A stretch of DNA of 53,111 nt from JAJRWS01 sp039831705 (GTDB taxonomy: Bacteria; Planctomycetota; Planctomycetia; Pirellulales; Lacipirellulaceae): the NCBI GenBank assembly GCA_039831705.1, contig JBDOMT010000342.1, positions 1 through 53,111 of the forward strand, read 5' to 3'. The notes beneath the pieces were generated by a model, which made no database searches, was not told the DNA's origin, and saw only the letters and a program-made list of their open reading frames with translations. Every line of letters starts with the position of its first letter. Position 1 is the stretch's first letter. This document shows positions 43,988-53,076 of this stretch, in pieces. A program made the position numbers and the translations under genes.

Positions 43988-44811
43988 GACTTCGCCTCTT
44001 TTTCTATAGCCAGCTCTGGAATTAATCGCTGGGCGTTTTTATACAAGATGCGGCGTTTATCTTCGTCGGTGATGTCGGCCTGATCGATTCTCGCTCTTTG
44101 CATGGCGGTGAAATAGAGCGGAGTATCTGTTCCAAACAAAATTCTCTCCGCCCCGATTTCGCCGACAGCCCATTCAATCAATCCCGGCGTCAATGAGCGA
44201 GCGCTCGAAGTATCGACATAAACGTTGCCATGGCTGCTAGCCTGGATCGCGCGAACCTGCAAAGTAGGATCACCGCTGGCGGCTCCTCCGTTGCCGAGAT
44301 GAGCCAGGATTAATTTTACTTCCGGATGTGTGTTGGCCAGCGGTAGGAAATCGCTAGGACTGCTATTTGCATCGCCGCTATGCACTAACACGACAGCTTG
44401 ATGCTGGGCCGCAAATTCAAACAGCGCCTCGCCATGCTCGCTAATAGGATACTCATGTTCTTCAGGATGAAGTTTGATTCCTACGCATTGCGGCTGTGAA
44501 AGCATCTCGGCCGCTTGCTGATAAGTTTGCGGCTGCAACGGATGGACAATGACCCACTGCATCAGTCCTTCAGTTAATGCGATCGTTTCCGCCGCTTCTT
44601 TGTTGGCGGCGACCACATCAGCACGGCCCCGAGGCAATAAACCGGAAAGAGGCGAGACGATGGTCGTGCTGATATTCGCCTGACGAGCCCGGCGGGCGAC
44701 AGTCAGCGCATCCGCCGAGAGGAATTTATTGATCTCTAGCGGCCCCTGATCGCGATAATAGTCTCCGTAGTGTCCATGAACGTCGATCGCCTGAATATCA
44801 GTCGTTGGCAT
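43981..44811 (-). CDS. Amidohydrolase-family metal enzyme
   Basis: The 276-residue TIM-barrel protein has AIDVHGHYGD (His 12 and 14), IKLHPEEHEY, VVLVHSGDAN, LILAHLGNGG and LFGTDTPLYF, the metal-binding order of the amidohydrolase-2 group. Such enzymes hydrolyse or decarboxylate small acids and lactones. It starts within the end of the transporter gene (14-base overlap). Confidence 0.85.
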   Translation of the reverse strand: MPTTDIQAIDVHGHYGDYYRDQGPLEINKFLSADALTVARRARQANISTTIVSPLSGLLPRGRADVVAANKEAAETIALTEGLMQWVIVHPLQPQTYQQAAEMLSQPQCVGIKLHPEEHEYPISEHGEALFEFAAQHQAVVLVHSGDANSSPSDFLPLANTHPEVKLILAHLGNGGAASGDPTLQVRAIQASSHGNVYVDTSSARSLTPGLIEWAVGEIGAERILFGTDTPLYFTAMQRARIDQADITDEDKRRILYKNAQRLIPELAIEKEAKSC

Positions 44812-46534
44812 GGTTTATATCCTCCACACTATTTTTTCGATCGCGGGATACAACCGCCTGCCAATGAAAATCGCGGCCTCGATCTGGATTTCGGCTATGC
44901 AGCACCCAGCCAAGGATCAAAGCCATTAGCAACGTCGCCGCCGTGGCGAAGGGAGTGATCAAAAAAGGACTCGGTCCTCGCAAGTTCTTCAATGCTTCTT
45001 CGAGCGTTGAATAGTCGGTCAATCCCAAAGCCCCTAGAACCTCGACCCACGATTCGGTCAATCCCAAGGCTCCTAGAATCTCGATCCACCAAGCAGTACA
45101 AAGGGCGACCCCAAGCCCAAACAGAGTGCTCAGCACGATGACCCTTTGCCCTACATGACGAAAAAACATGCCGGCCATAAACATCGCCGCCAGCGGCCCC
45201 AGAGCGCAGTTAAAAGTCCGCGCTGTGATGCCGATAATGTTGTAATTGTCTGGAATGTATAAAAGCCCCCAAGCGAGTCCCGTACATCCCAGTCCCACGA
45301 TCAACGATAACCAACGTGCCGTCTGAAGTTCTTGTTCCTTTGAGAGATTGGGATTGAGACGGCCAAAAACATCGAGTGTCAGCACCGTCGAGACCGAGTT
45401 TATTCCGCTATCGAGACTCGACATAGCGACTGCAAACAACGCCGCAACCACCAATCCAGACATACCTACCGGCAAACCATGTTCGATGAAATAGGGAAAG
45501 ACTTTATCGGCCGCCTTGGCGTGAGTCGGATCTGAAATTCCCTTGACAAACTCAACCTGAAATCGCGGGTCGGTATAGTAGGTCAGCAAGGCCATCCCGC
45601 AGAGAGCCAGTAAGATCATCACAACAAAGTCGGCCACAAAATTAACAATATTTCCCCGCATTGCGGCTTTGACCGACGGAGTAGTGAGATAACGCTGCAC
45701 CGCAACTTGATCGCCGATAAAGGTGCAGCAATACCAGCAAACAGCGCTTAAAACCGTAAACAAGATCACGTTGCGCTCAGTGATATCCCAGCTCATCAAC
45801 GGTGGGAATTCATGGCCGTTCTCCCCAGTTGTCGCTGTGCGCCACCAATCGACCGGAGTGGTTCCTGTTGCGCCAGCGATGACAAAGATGGTAACAATCA
45901 GACCTCCAAACAATACAATAAACTGAGCTACGTCGGTCCAGATCACGGCCTTAATGCCGCCGAGCATCGTGTAGATCGTAGCGAAGACGCCGACAGACAG
46001 CAGCACCGTCAGCGTCCACTGGTTGTGGCTCATTTCCCAGGGCATGATTTCCGAGATGCTGTCATAAGTGATCTGCGCCACGGCGCGAGAGGCAGTCAGC
46101 ACGATCGTCGCCATCCAAAACAGCCGCAAGATAAACACAAACAGCCCCATGCCCAGCCAGCGGGCAAACAAGCCGAAGCGTTGTTCGAGATATTCATAGA
46201 TGCTGGTCACGCCCAGCCGCATAAAAAACGGGATCCACAAAAAGTTGATCACTACAAAAGCAAAGGGGAGGGCCAGCCAGCCGATCGACAGCGCCAGACC
46301 ATGCTGCAACATTTCACCAGGCGCCGCTAGATAAGTTACCGTCGACATCAGCGAAGCGACGATGCTCAAACCAACCGCAAACCAAGGCATGCGGCGTCCG
46401 CCGACAAAATAATCTTCTCCCTGATGCTGTTCGCGCGAGAAATAGATTCCAGCGGCGAACACACCCAACAGATAGATCAAGACAACGATGTAATCGGCCG
46501 ATTGAAGGCCTCGGCCGGCTTGGGCTAGCATCAT
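44798..46534 (-). CDS. Sodium:solute symporter (SSS family)
   Basis: The 578-residue membrane protein begins with a SSS pattern (SADYIVVLIYLLGVFAAGIY, DYFVGGRRMPWFAVGLSI) and has FAVAMSSLDSGINSVSTVLT, the sodium-site region of the family. About 13 membrane segments are seen. It takes up the operon's substrate with sodium. A 13-residue stretch, WIEILGALGLTES, is duplicated in tandem in an extramembrane loop near residue 475. Four catabolic genes follow on the same strand. Confidence 0.9.
   Translation of the reverse strand: MMLAQAGRGLQSADYIVVLIYLLGVFAAGIYFSREQHQGEDYFVGGRRMPWFAVGLSIVASLMSTVTYLAAPGEMLQHGLALSIGWLALPFAFVVINFLWIPFFMRLGVTSIYEYLEQRFGLFARWLGMGLFVFILRLFWMATIVLTASRAVAQITYDSISEIMPWEMSHNQWTLTVLLSVGVFATIYTMLGGIKAVIWTDVAQFIVLFGGLIVTIFVIAGATGTTPVDWWRTATTGENGHEFPPLMSWDITERNVILFTVLSAVCWYCCTFIGDQVAVQRYLTTPSVKAAMRGNIVNFVADFVVMILLALCGMALLTYYTDPRFQVEFVKGISDPTHAKAADKVFPYFIEHGLPVGMSGLVVAALFAVAMSSLDSGINSVSTVLTLDVFGRLNPNLSKEQELQTARWLSLIVGLGCTGLAWGLLYIPDNYNIIGITARTFNCALGPLAAMFMAGMFFRHVGQRVIVLSTLFGLGVALCTAWWIEILGALGLTESWVEVLGALGLTDYSTLEEALKNLRGPSPFLITPFATAATLLMALILGWVLHSRNPDRGRDFHWQAVVSRDRKNSVEDINHAND
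45016..45093. repeat. Tandem duplication of 39 bases inside the SSS transporter
   Basis: Two units of 39 bases differ at a handful of positions and encode WIEILGALGLTES and WVEVLGALGLTDY. The frame is kept, so the protein gains 13 residues. Confidence 0.85.
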
Positions 46535-46620
46535 AGGCGATAAGCTTTGTATTGAGAGCCTCTCTTTTGTCCTATTTTTTAGCGCACTGAAACGTCAGAG
46601 AGTTGACCGTGCGGAGTTGT

Positions 46621-46643
46621 AATAATATATAAATAGTATTATT
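46621..46643. promoter_or_regulatory. Palindromic operator-like site
   Basis: AATAATA and TATTATT flank nine bases, in the 282-base gap between the divergent transporter operon and the aldo/keto reductase gene. The site is AT-rich and placed like an operator for a local regulator, but no regulator gene is in the window. Confidence 0.35.
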
Positions 46644-46816
46644 CGATTACAAGCAGCAAGAATTCCACGTCTCTTTCAATGAAATAGGTTTTTATTCAAA
46701 GATGATCGATAAGGTATTGAATCCCTCCCCTTTATGAATCATTCCTCAATAACAAGCTGTTCTCGTCTGCGTCGCGGGTAAATCCCCAAGGCCCCCTTCC
46801 AAGCGATTCATAATCG

Positions 46817-47728
46817 ATGAAACAAAGATCCATTCCTAACACCAAAATGATGGTCTCGCCGATTTGCCTCGGCACGATGACTTTTGGCAACCCGGTCGCC
46901 GCTGTCGACGCAGAGCGTCTTGTCCATTGGGCGCTCGATCAGGGAGTCAACTTCCTCGACACAGCCGATATGTACGAAGGCTACGATCGATGCCTCGGCT
47001 CGCCCGGCGGAGTCGCCGAACAAATTCTTGGCCAGGCGCTAAAAGACCGCCGCGATCGCGTTATCATCACCACTAAAGTCGGCAACGCAGTAGGCGACGA
47101 GCAGTATCAAGGCCAAGGGCTTTTACGCTCCCACATACTTCACCAGATCGATGCCAGTTTAACCCGATTACAAAGCGACTATGTCGATCTCTACGAGCTC
47201 CATCGCCCCGATCCCGAAACGCCGCTGGAAGAGACGATCGCTGTTATGGGCGAGTTGATAACCGCGGGCAAGGTGCGACATTGGGGCGTCTCCAATTTTT
47301 CAGGCGAGCAAATTCACCAAATCTACGAGCTTTGCGATTCACACAGTTGGCCCCACCCTGTCATCAGCCAGCCGCCGCTGAGTTGGCTCCGGCGCGACCA
47401 GCTAAAAGATAGCCTGCCGGTCTGCAGCGAACTGGCAATCGCGGTCACTCCTTATCAGCCGCTTCAGGGCGGCCTCTTAACGGGTAAGTATCGCAGAGGA
47501 GAGCCCTTGCCGAGCGATTCCCGGGCAGCCCAATCTCAGTGGCTTGAGCAGCCGGACGACCAGCTTTATGACAAACTCGAACTATTCGAGGGCGAAGCGA
47601 ATCAAGCCAAACTCAAGCCGGCCCAATATGCCGTTCGATGGCTATTGGAACAGCCCGGGATCACCTCGGTTGTCGTCGGGGTAACCGGCATCAGCCAGCT
47701 TCAGCAAATCCTCACCGCCGCCAATTGA
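46817..47728 (+). CDS. Aldo/keto reductase
   Basis: The 303-residue product has the AKR landmarks MTFGNP, NFLDTADMYEG (catalytic Asp and Tyr), VIITTKVG (Lys), LYELHRPD (His) and WGVSNFSGEQI. NADPH-dependent reduction of a carbonyl is the expected reaction. It is divergent from the catabolic operon and shares its upstream region, so it may act on the same compounds. Confidence 0.9.
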   Translation: MKQRSIPNTKMMVSPICLGTMTFGNPVAAVDAERLVHWALDQGVNFLDTADMYEGYDRCLGSPGGVAEQILGQALKDRRDRVIITTKVGNAVGDEQYQGQGLLRSHILHQIDASLTRLQSDYVDLYELHRPDPETPLEETIAVMGELITAGKVRHWGVSNFSGEQIHQIYELCDSHSWPHPVISQPPLSWLRRDQLKDSLPVCSELAIAVTPYQPLQGGLLTGKYRRGEPLPSDSRAAQSQWLEQPDDQLYDKLELFEGEANQAKLKPAQYAVRWLLEQPGITSVVVGVTGISQLQQILTAAN

Positions 47729-47815
47729 GCGATCGTCCATGTCGTGGCCAAGTAAATCTTCTCTCCAGAGTTAATCTCCTCTCCGCAATGACTCGCCTCC
47801 GAATTTAACGGCGCA

Positions 47816-47844
47816 CAAAAAACCCCCTGACAGCGCCAGGGGTT
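47816..47844 (-). terminator. Rho-independent terminator of a displaced tRNA
   Basis: Read leftward: CCCCTG, loop GCGCTGT, CAGGGG, then TTTTTT. It lies about 35 bases after the tRNA 3' fragment at 47879-47904, as expected for the original tRNA terminator. Confidence 0.75.
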
Positions 47845-47878
47845 GCGACAATTTGCGACCATGTGCGATTCCATCAAG

Positions 47879-47904
47879 TGGCCGAGGCGGGACTCGAACT
47901 CCCG
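47879..47904 (-). repeat. tRNA 3'-end fragment, probable attachment site
   Basis: Read leftward this is GTTCGAGTCCCGCCTCGGCC plus A, the T loop and acceptor end of a tRNA. The rest of the tRNA is missing; integrase-tail sequence continues in its place. The 5' T-stem strand does not pair properly, which fits a junction (attR-like) rather than a whole gene. Confidence 0.55.
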
Positions 47905-48087
47905 ATAGAAATCACGGGTAAAACAGAGGTCCCGGTTCAAAGCGACGCAAAATCCGGCGCAGTTGGCGTAGTAAACGGCCAGATCGAGGCCGATCTGCAA
48001 GTGATCATCCAGCGGTGGTCCTATCTGCCTAATCCAGTCAAAACCGGTATCCTAGCCCTGGTCCGAGCTGCCAGCTATTCTGACTGA
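47905..48087 (+). pseudogene. C-terminal tail of a planctomycete integrase
   Basis: The frame that crosses the tRNA fragment goes on to IEADLQVIIQRWSYLPNPVK and TGILALVRAAS. I recall this ending (ADL...W..LP..V..GI.A.V.A) as the tail of planctomycete site-specific recombinases whose genes run over their own attachment site. The catalytic part is not in the flanking DNA, so only the tail is left. Confidence 0.5.
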
Positions 48088-48264
48088 ATCGGCCTGGAGC
48101 ACTCCCAATATTCCCAGAAAGTTGTTCTCAAGCCAGCTTCTTCCGCCAAGCAAAAATCAATCACTGCAAGCTTGACCGTTATTTCCCATTAGCCGACGGA
48201 TCCCCGAAAAATGGTTCGTGCGGGTTCCTCCTCACTCTGTCTCAGAGTGGCCTTACGAGGAGCC

Positions 48265-48450
48265 ATGACAACCTTTGGCGACTTTGTACATACAAACTGG
48301 CAGCCGGATGAAGCCTTCACCGATTGGAACTCAGAAATAGCCCATCTTCTCACGACCAGAGTAAAACCGGTGATTGACCACGCTCACGACAGCATACTCA
48401 CGCTATCGCGACCGACAGGCCAAACTATGACTCTGGTACAGGTGCCGTGA
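48265..48450 (+). CDS. Small hypothetical protein
   Basis: AGGAG stands three bases before this ATG, and the 61-residue product (MTTFGDFVHTNWQPDEAFTD start) has no family I recognise. A hairpin (CACTCTG, TCT, CAGAGTG) precedes it. The rest of 48088-48490 shows no gene. Confidence 0.3.
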   Translation: MTTFGDFVHTNWQPDEAFTDWNSEIAHLLTTRVKPVIDHAHDSILTLSRPTGQTMTLVQVP

Positions 48451-48490
48451 CAAGAGCAATCTCACGGCGTCTTCAATTTTTCTGCCAGTT

Positions 48491-48518
48491 GCCATGCCCT
48501 CGCTTGCGTGGGCATGCA
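48491..48518. repeat. REP palindrome, left of the RAYT gene
   Basis: GCCATGCCCTCGCTTGCGTG plus GGCATGCA. CATGCCC pairs with GGGCATG. The exact reverse complement lies at 49158-49185, on the other side of the transposase gene. Confidence 0.85.
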
Positions 48519-48525
48519 TTCAACA

Positions 48526-49127
48526 TCATTCAAACAACTGTGAACCGACGTGATCATCCAGGTTTGTCAGGCGGGGAACCGAATTCCGCTGGAGGGTAAT
48601 CGGAATGTCTTTCTCTGCACTCCAGGCGGTTGCACTCGACCAGTTCCATTCCTCCGGCGTTTGCACAAGTCCTCGCTTCACCGGGTTCTGATAAACATAA
48701 CGAATTTTCTCGTGGACATCGCGAGTCGAACGCAAATTACGATCATACCCGCCTCCTCGTTGCCAGAAACGATAGGAGGATTTTCCACTTGGTTGCTGGT
48801 CGAGCAATTCAGTCAGGTAATCAGGGGAATGCTGTTTCAGCCAGTGAATGGCTCGTCTCGAAACTGATTGTTTCAGCGTTGTGAGAATGGAAGAGATCCG
48901 ACTCCCTGTGTAAGCCACAAGACGATGTGAACATGTTCCGGCATGATCACCCACGCCCAGAGATCGAATGGGTGTTTCGTTCGAGCAAGGGAGATCGCCT
49001 CTGTTGTCCATTGTTGCGTGCGATTTCTGATCAGCAGAGGCAGGCGTCGATAGCAGGAAAATGTCGGGAAGTGGGCATCGCCTTCCTGATCGTAGACTTT
49101 CCGCGTTTTTCGATGTCCGGGATCCAT
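48526..49127 (-). pseudogene. RAYT (REP-associated tyrosine transposase), frameshifted
   Basis: The N-terminal frame starts MDPGHRKTRKVYDQEGDAHF and includes the HUH motif MPEHVHIVLW. The C-terminal frame takes over near 48900 with ISSILTTLKQSVSRRAIHWL, SYRFWQRGGGYDRNLRS and QNPVKRGLV. The overlap CACAGGGAGTCGGATC is read in both frames, so a one-base change separates them. RAYTs are Y1 nucleases that mobilise REP sequences. The gene ends eight bases from one REP and starts 31 bases from the other. Confidence 0.8.
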
Positions 49128-49157
49128 CCTCTGGTGGTATCATCCAGTAATTCGATT

Positions 49158-49185
49158 TGCATGCCCACGCAAGCGAGGGCATGGC
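49158..49185. repeat. REP palindrome, right of the RAYT gene
   Basis: This is the reverse complement of 48491-48518, with 28 of 28 bases identical. It lies just upstream of the transposase start. Confidence 0.85.
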
Positions 49186-49316
49186 TGGAAATATTGCCTG
49201 CCGAGGAATAATTTGACTCAGAAGTGTTTGACAAGCGTCCTCACAAAAGGATGATGATCGTTCCATTAATTTCTCCGGCATTGTTTGTCTAACGCAACCA
49301 CAGGTTTGAGGTAAAA

Positions 49317-50051
49317 ATGAAAGATAAACATCATGAACAATGGGAGAAATTAGGCGCAACCGATCCGTATTGGGCCGTATTAAGCAACCCCAAAATGAAA
49401 AATGATAAATGGAATCGAACGGAATTTTTTCAAAGGGGGGAAATGGAAGTCGTTAATCTGATGACGAAATTTGAAGCCTTGGGTATAGACGTGGAATTGG
49501 GTTCTGTATTAGATTTTGGATGTGGTGTCGGAAGGGTTTCAAGGGCGCTCTCGGAGAGATTCAGGAAAGTCATCGCCATTGATGTGTCAAGGTCGATGCT
49601 TCAAGAGGCTCAGAATGCCAATCAGCATATTGACAACATTGACTTTATCCATAATGCAGCTGAGGACTTGTCAATTATTTCAGACGACAGTGTCGATTGC
49701 TTGTATACGAACATGGTGTTGCAGCATATGCCAAAGAAAAGACAAGTTAAGTATATTAGAGAGTTTTGTAGAGTCTTGCAGCCAAAGGGAATACTTGTGA
49801 TGAAAACGCAATCAAAGAGTAATCTCAAAACTTGGAAAGGTTGGGTCTACTTGCTTACTGGAAATTATGGAATAAATATCATCAACAAGATTCAAATCGG
49901 TTATTTCTCGGGAATGGAAATGCATACGATTCCCAAGAAAACTGTATTGAATGCCCTTGATGATGAAAATATGACCATAGTCAAGGTGGATAAACTTGCC
50001 AGCGGTCACTCTGCAGTCATTCATCCCCGCTACTTCGCAGAAAAGAGCTAA
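49317..50051 (+). CDS. SAM-dependent methyltransferase, AT-rich
   Basis: The 244-residue class I methyltransferase has the SAM motif VLDFGCGVGRVSRALSERF (about 65-83) and VIAIDVSRSMLQEA. FCRVLQPKGILVMKTQSKSN forms the usual end of the fold. The start MKDKHHEQWEKLGATDPYWA resembles methyltransferases of sugar or glycan clusters. The base composition and codons are clearly more AT-rich than in neighbouring genes, which suggests recent transfer. The substrate is unknown. It sits between a RAYT and an IS3 remnant. Confidence 0.85.
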   Translation: MKDKHHEQWEKLGATDPYWAVLSNPKMKNDKWNRTEFFQRGEMEVVNLMTKFEALGIDVELGSVLDFGCGVGRVSRALSERFRKVIAIDVSRSMLQEAQNANQHIDNIDFIHNAAEDLSIISDDSVDCLYTNMVLQHMPKKRQVKYIREFCRVLQPKGILVMKTQSKSNLKTWKGWVYLLTGNYGINIINKIQIGYFSGMEMHTIPKKTVLNALDDENMTIVKVDKLASGHSAVIHPRYFAEKS

Positions 50052-50122
50052 GCTGCATGGTGCGGTAGACCAACAATGGCGGAGAACAAATGGAACCTTT
50101 ATCATCCATTTGGAGGAAGTCC

Positions 50123-50661
50123 ATGTCAAACAATGCTATCAGCAATTCCAACTCATCAGATCCACGAAAACTCCCTCGACGCACCTTCTCTGATGAGTTC
50201 AAACGCGATGCCGTTAACTTGGTTCTCAACGAACGCTATTCGCTCGCCGACACCTCACGAGCCGTCAATGTCGGCTACAAAACCTTTCGCGATTGGCACG
50301 CCAAGTTCGTTCCCGAGCCCAAGCCGTGTGGTGACGATGCAACTGTTGACGAACTTCAGGCTGAGAACAAGCGGCTTCGCAAGCAGTTGCGACAAGCCGA
50401 GATGGAACGAGAAATCTAAAAAAAAGCAACGGCGTATTTTGTAAAGGAGTCGCAGTGAAGTACGATTGGATCAACGAACATCGCGACTTGTTTCCGATCA
50501 ACGGCATGTGCCATGCACTGCAAGTCAGCACCAGCGGCTATTACCAATCGCAGTGTGCCCAGCCGTCTCCGCGTGCTCGACGCACCGAGACGATCAAGGC
50601 CGCTGTCCGCCAACCCGCAGACCATTGGAACCGAGATGCCACCACTAATCGATTTAGATGA
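50123..50661 (+). pseudogene. IS3-family transposase remnant (orfA broken, orfB truncated)
   Basis: OrfA starts MSNNAISNSNSSDPRKLPRR with a helix-turn-helix region (RRTFSDEFKRDAVNLV, YSLADTSRAVNVGYKTFRDW) and a leucine-zipper tail (ELQAENKRLRKQLRQAEMER). It stops at a TAA (50417-50419) in a run of A, but the same frame continues as KKATAYFVKESQ to a TGA that overlaps the GTG of orfB, as in intact IS3 copies. OrfB then gives MKYDWINEHRDLFPINGMCH and breaks off after about 52 residues near 50611. No DDE catalytic part remains. Confidence 0.8.
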
Positions 50662-50947
50662 AGTCAAAGCTCGATGGCTTCAAGATGGCTGGATGAGAGT
50701 CTCAGCTCGAAGAAATTCTCAAAGCGACAAACTACTGCTGTCCGGTTTTTTGTATCCACCTCAATCGGGAACTCCCCAGCGTCTCAAGCTCTCCGGTGGA
50801 CATGATCCTAAAGTGGAATACGGAGTATTCAATCCCGAGCACGCCTATCTGGGGCCAATGCTTTTGAGACCTCGATCGATCTTCGGAAGCTTCACTCCGG
50901 AAGTGTCCTGTCGATTTCGCCGACTTCCGCATCGGTCGAAGAAGTGA
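50636..50947 (+). pseudogene. Possible N-terminal fragment of the next methyltransferase
   Basis: The frame starts MPPLIDLDEVKARWLQDGWM and ends in SFTPEVSCRFRRLPHRSKK, 103 residues, then stops at the start of the methyltransferase. In another frame the same bases read CPVDFADFRIGRRSDPVA, and in the third VIPWHQSWHLLPPDDLPFPP. Such staggered sense suggests one or two frameshifts in what was a longer gene. Confidence 0.35.
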
Positions 50948-51687
50948 TCCCGTGGCATCAATCTTGGCATTTGCTTCCTCCTGACGATCTTCCTTTTCCA
51001 CCGGGGGAAAATCAGCAGCGAATCTCCCAGAAAGCGATTGACGATGAGTGGTTTTATTTTTCCGGAGGGACGTTCGTGCACAAACTCGGTGACGTGCTGG
51101 AGAAGTATTTTTCCATGGACATTGCCAGTACCGAATCGATTCTGGACTGGGGGTGCGGCTGCGGAAGACTTACCCGGCACCTGAATAAGTACACGGATGC
51201 CCTAGTCTCCGGGGTCGATATTGATCCCCAAAATATCGAATGGTGCAGCAAGAACGTCCCTCAGGCCAGATCCTCCCTGGTTGATCCCTGGAAGCCGACT
51301 GATTACGAAGATGCGAGCTTCGACTTGATCATTGGACACTCGGTCCTGACGCACCTTACTGAACAGGCTCAGAACTTCTGGTTGGAGGAACTTCACCGCA
51401 TCCTCAAGCCGGGAGGTGCTCTTCTCGTCACGGTGATGTCCTCTCTCTCAGTTCTCTGTGACCGGTTATCCGACTCTGAAATCAAGAACCTTTTGCAAGC
51501 CGGATACCTCGATGTTGGCCATCAGCCCGATGGCGTGGATGAGGTTGCCCCGGGCTACTATCGAAAAGTCTTCCATCGACCCGAGTACATCCGAGAGAAC
51601 TGGTCCTCCGGATTTGATATTCTCGACGTGCTCGATGGCTATTCGGATCATCAGGCGTTGGTTGTTTGCCAGAAAGCAATTGAGTGA
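50944..51687 (+). CDS. SAM-dependent methyltransferase
   Basis: The 247-residue protein (GTG start) has the SAM-binding motif ILDWGCGCGRLTRHL (about 63-77), VSGVDIDPQNIEWC, and FDLIIGHSVLTHLTEQAQNF. WLEELHRILKPGGALLVTVM is the usual strand 5. The start is uncertain because the frame upstream seems broken. The methyltransferase domain itself is whole. The substrate is unknown; the context of sugar-type methyltransferase and GT39 scraps suggests a former polysaccharide cluster. Confidence 0.75.
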   Translation: MIPWHQSWHLLPPDDLPFPPGENQQRISQKAIDDEWFYFSGGTFVHKLGDVLEKYFSMDIASTESILDWGCGCGRLTRHLNKYTDALVSGVDIDPQNIEWCSKNVPQARSSLVDPWKPTDYEDASFDLIIGHSVLTHLTEQAQNFWLEELHRILKPGGALLVTVMSSLSVLCDRLSDSEIKNLLQAGYLDVGHQPDGVDEVAPGYYRKVFHRPEYIRENWSSGFDILDVLDGYSDHQALVVCQKAIE

Positions 51688-51940
51688 CGACCGGTAAGAT
51701 CGAAATCATTCTTCGCTTTGATCTCTTCTCCGTGGCTGGCCACCAGGATCGTCGTTGACCTGTTTGGACCAAATCATCTATTCTTCTGCCCAGTTCGTAT
51801 CTCATTTTACGATGGTCGGTTATTTGCGCGTTGAATGAATACTTTCTTTTGAATTGATCCTCTCTTGAACTGCACATACTCAATGATGTGCTTGCAATTG
51901 AACGATGTTGTGGATGTCCAACAAATCTCAAAGGTGATCC

Positions 51941-52315
51941 ATGAATCGACTTTCCAAGAAACTCTGTCTTGCTCTGGCAAGTCTGATATTATCGTTATTC
52001 GTGGCTGAAGCAGGGGTGAGGCTTCTCGATCTCCCACCTCATCCGCTCAAGCCCATCACCCAGCCGAGCCATTTCGAGCGAGTGACTTATCAGCGGGCTC
52101 CAGTACTTCTAGTCAAGCAGATACCAGCACGACGCGCATCCACGAGCGGAAATCCTTCGAGGGGCCAAGGTCGTGGAAGGACACAGTGGACGAACTGTTC
52201 TCCTCCGTTTTCAAGTGATGTGTATTGCGTCCGATCTCGATTCTTGTCAAAGAATCAGCAGACGAATCAGTTCGCGGCCGTAGGAGTCGGTGATCTGAGT
52301 CAGCACCGCCGCTAA
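51941..52315 (+). pseudogene. N-terminal fragment, SGNH-hydrolase-like
   Basis: The frame begins MNRLSKKLCLALASLILSLF and continues VAEAGVRLLDLPPHPLKPI, the membrane-anchored start of many SGNH/GDSL-type polysaccharide acyl-modification proteins. After about residue 60 the sequence loses protein character. The 252 bases upstream and 190 downstream show no gene. Confidence 0.4.
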
Positions 52316-52506
52316 AGCGCTATTAGAATACACCGCAATCTTTTAGGAACAAAAAGAATGACGGGTTTAAGCTTTTAGGCAACGGGTTATTGCGTAAGCA
52401 CTGGGGTCGGATTTTCACTTACCTTAGCCGCAAAAGCACTGATATCACGTCTCACCTCAACTCGATCGGTTGCAACTCGAAAACGAAAAACCTTAAAATG
52501 TTATAA

Positions 52507-53031
52507 TCATGGAGGTTTGACGCGAAATATCGCTAGCCTTTTCGGATTTGTGATCAGCATCTCGCGCTCTAAGTCTAACGGTATAGATGGCGAATCCAAT
52601 AAAAGAGACTCTAGATTTTGAAATTCGAAAAGCGTATGCCTTTCTGAAATGACCAAATAGGTGACACCATGTTCACGCAATATCGTGACTAAGGAATCAG
52701 TTTCCTCTGGACGTATTATCTCCGACTGATCAATGAATTGGAGGTCAGTTCCATATCGTAGTGTCGCTGCGGTACTAGAAACCACATCGTCAGGTTCAAG
52801 TTTCCGAACCAGATAGTCCCTTGCGACCGCAAATTCCGCCCAGTTCCGTGAGTGGAATTACGAATGGACATTTGGAAGTGACCAGACCACCGTAGCCAAG
52901 AGAACTAAAGTCAAACTTAAGGTCTTGATTGACGTGTTATCTTTTGCCGATTCTCGAATACCAATTGCGAGAAGTATGATCAAGAGCGGTAAGAAAACAA
53001 CATAATAATGGTTCTTCAGTGATTTTAGTGG
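52507..53031 (-). pseudogene. C-terminal piece of a GT39-like membrane glycosyltransferase
   Basis: Read leftward, one frame gives LKNHYYVVFLPLLIILLAIG and SLTLVLLATVVWSLPNVHS, then a TAA (52860-52858). It continues as NWAEFAVARDYLVRKLEPDD and ends GVTYLVISERHTLF, then NPKRLAIFRVKPP. The pattern of two membrane helices and a soluble end fits the tail of ArnT/PMT-type (GT39) transferases. A further stop at 53034 and the insertion element there remove the rest. Confidence 0.5.
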
Positions 53032-53076
53032 CTAGGGAGGTGTTCAGGGAGGGTTTGTTTTTCGAAAATGCTCATC

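Noticed and set aside
50400..50460. Programmed frameshift on the A-run of the IS3 remnant
   Set aside because: The frame after the TAA is the same frame as before it, so a nonsense change, not a shift, separates the parts; orfB is truncated anyway.
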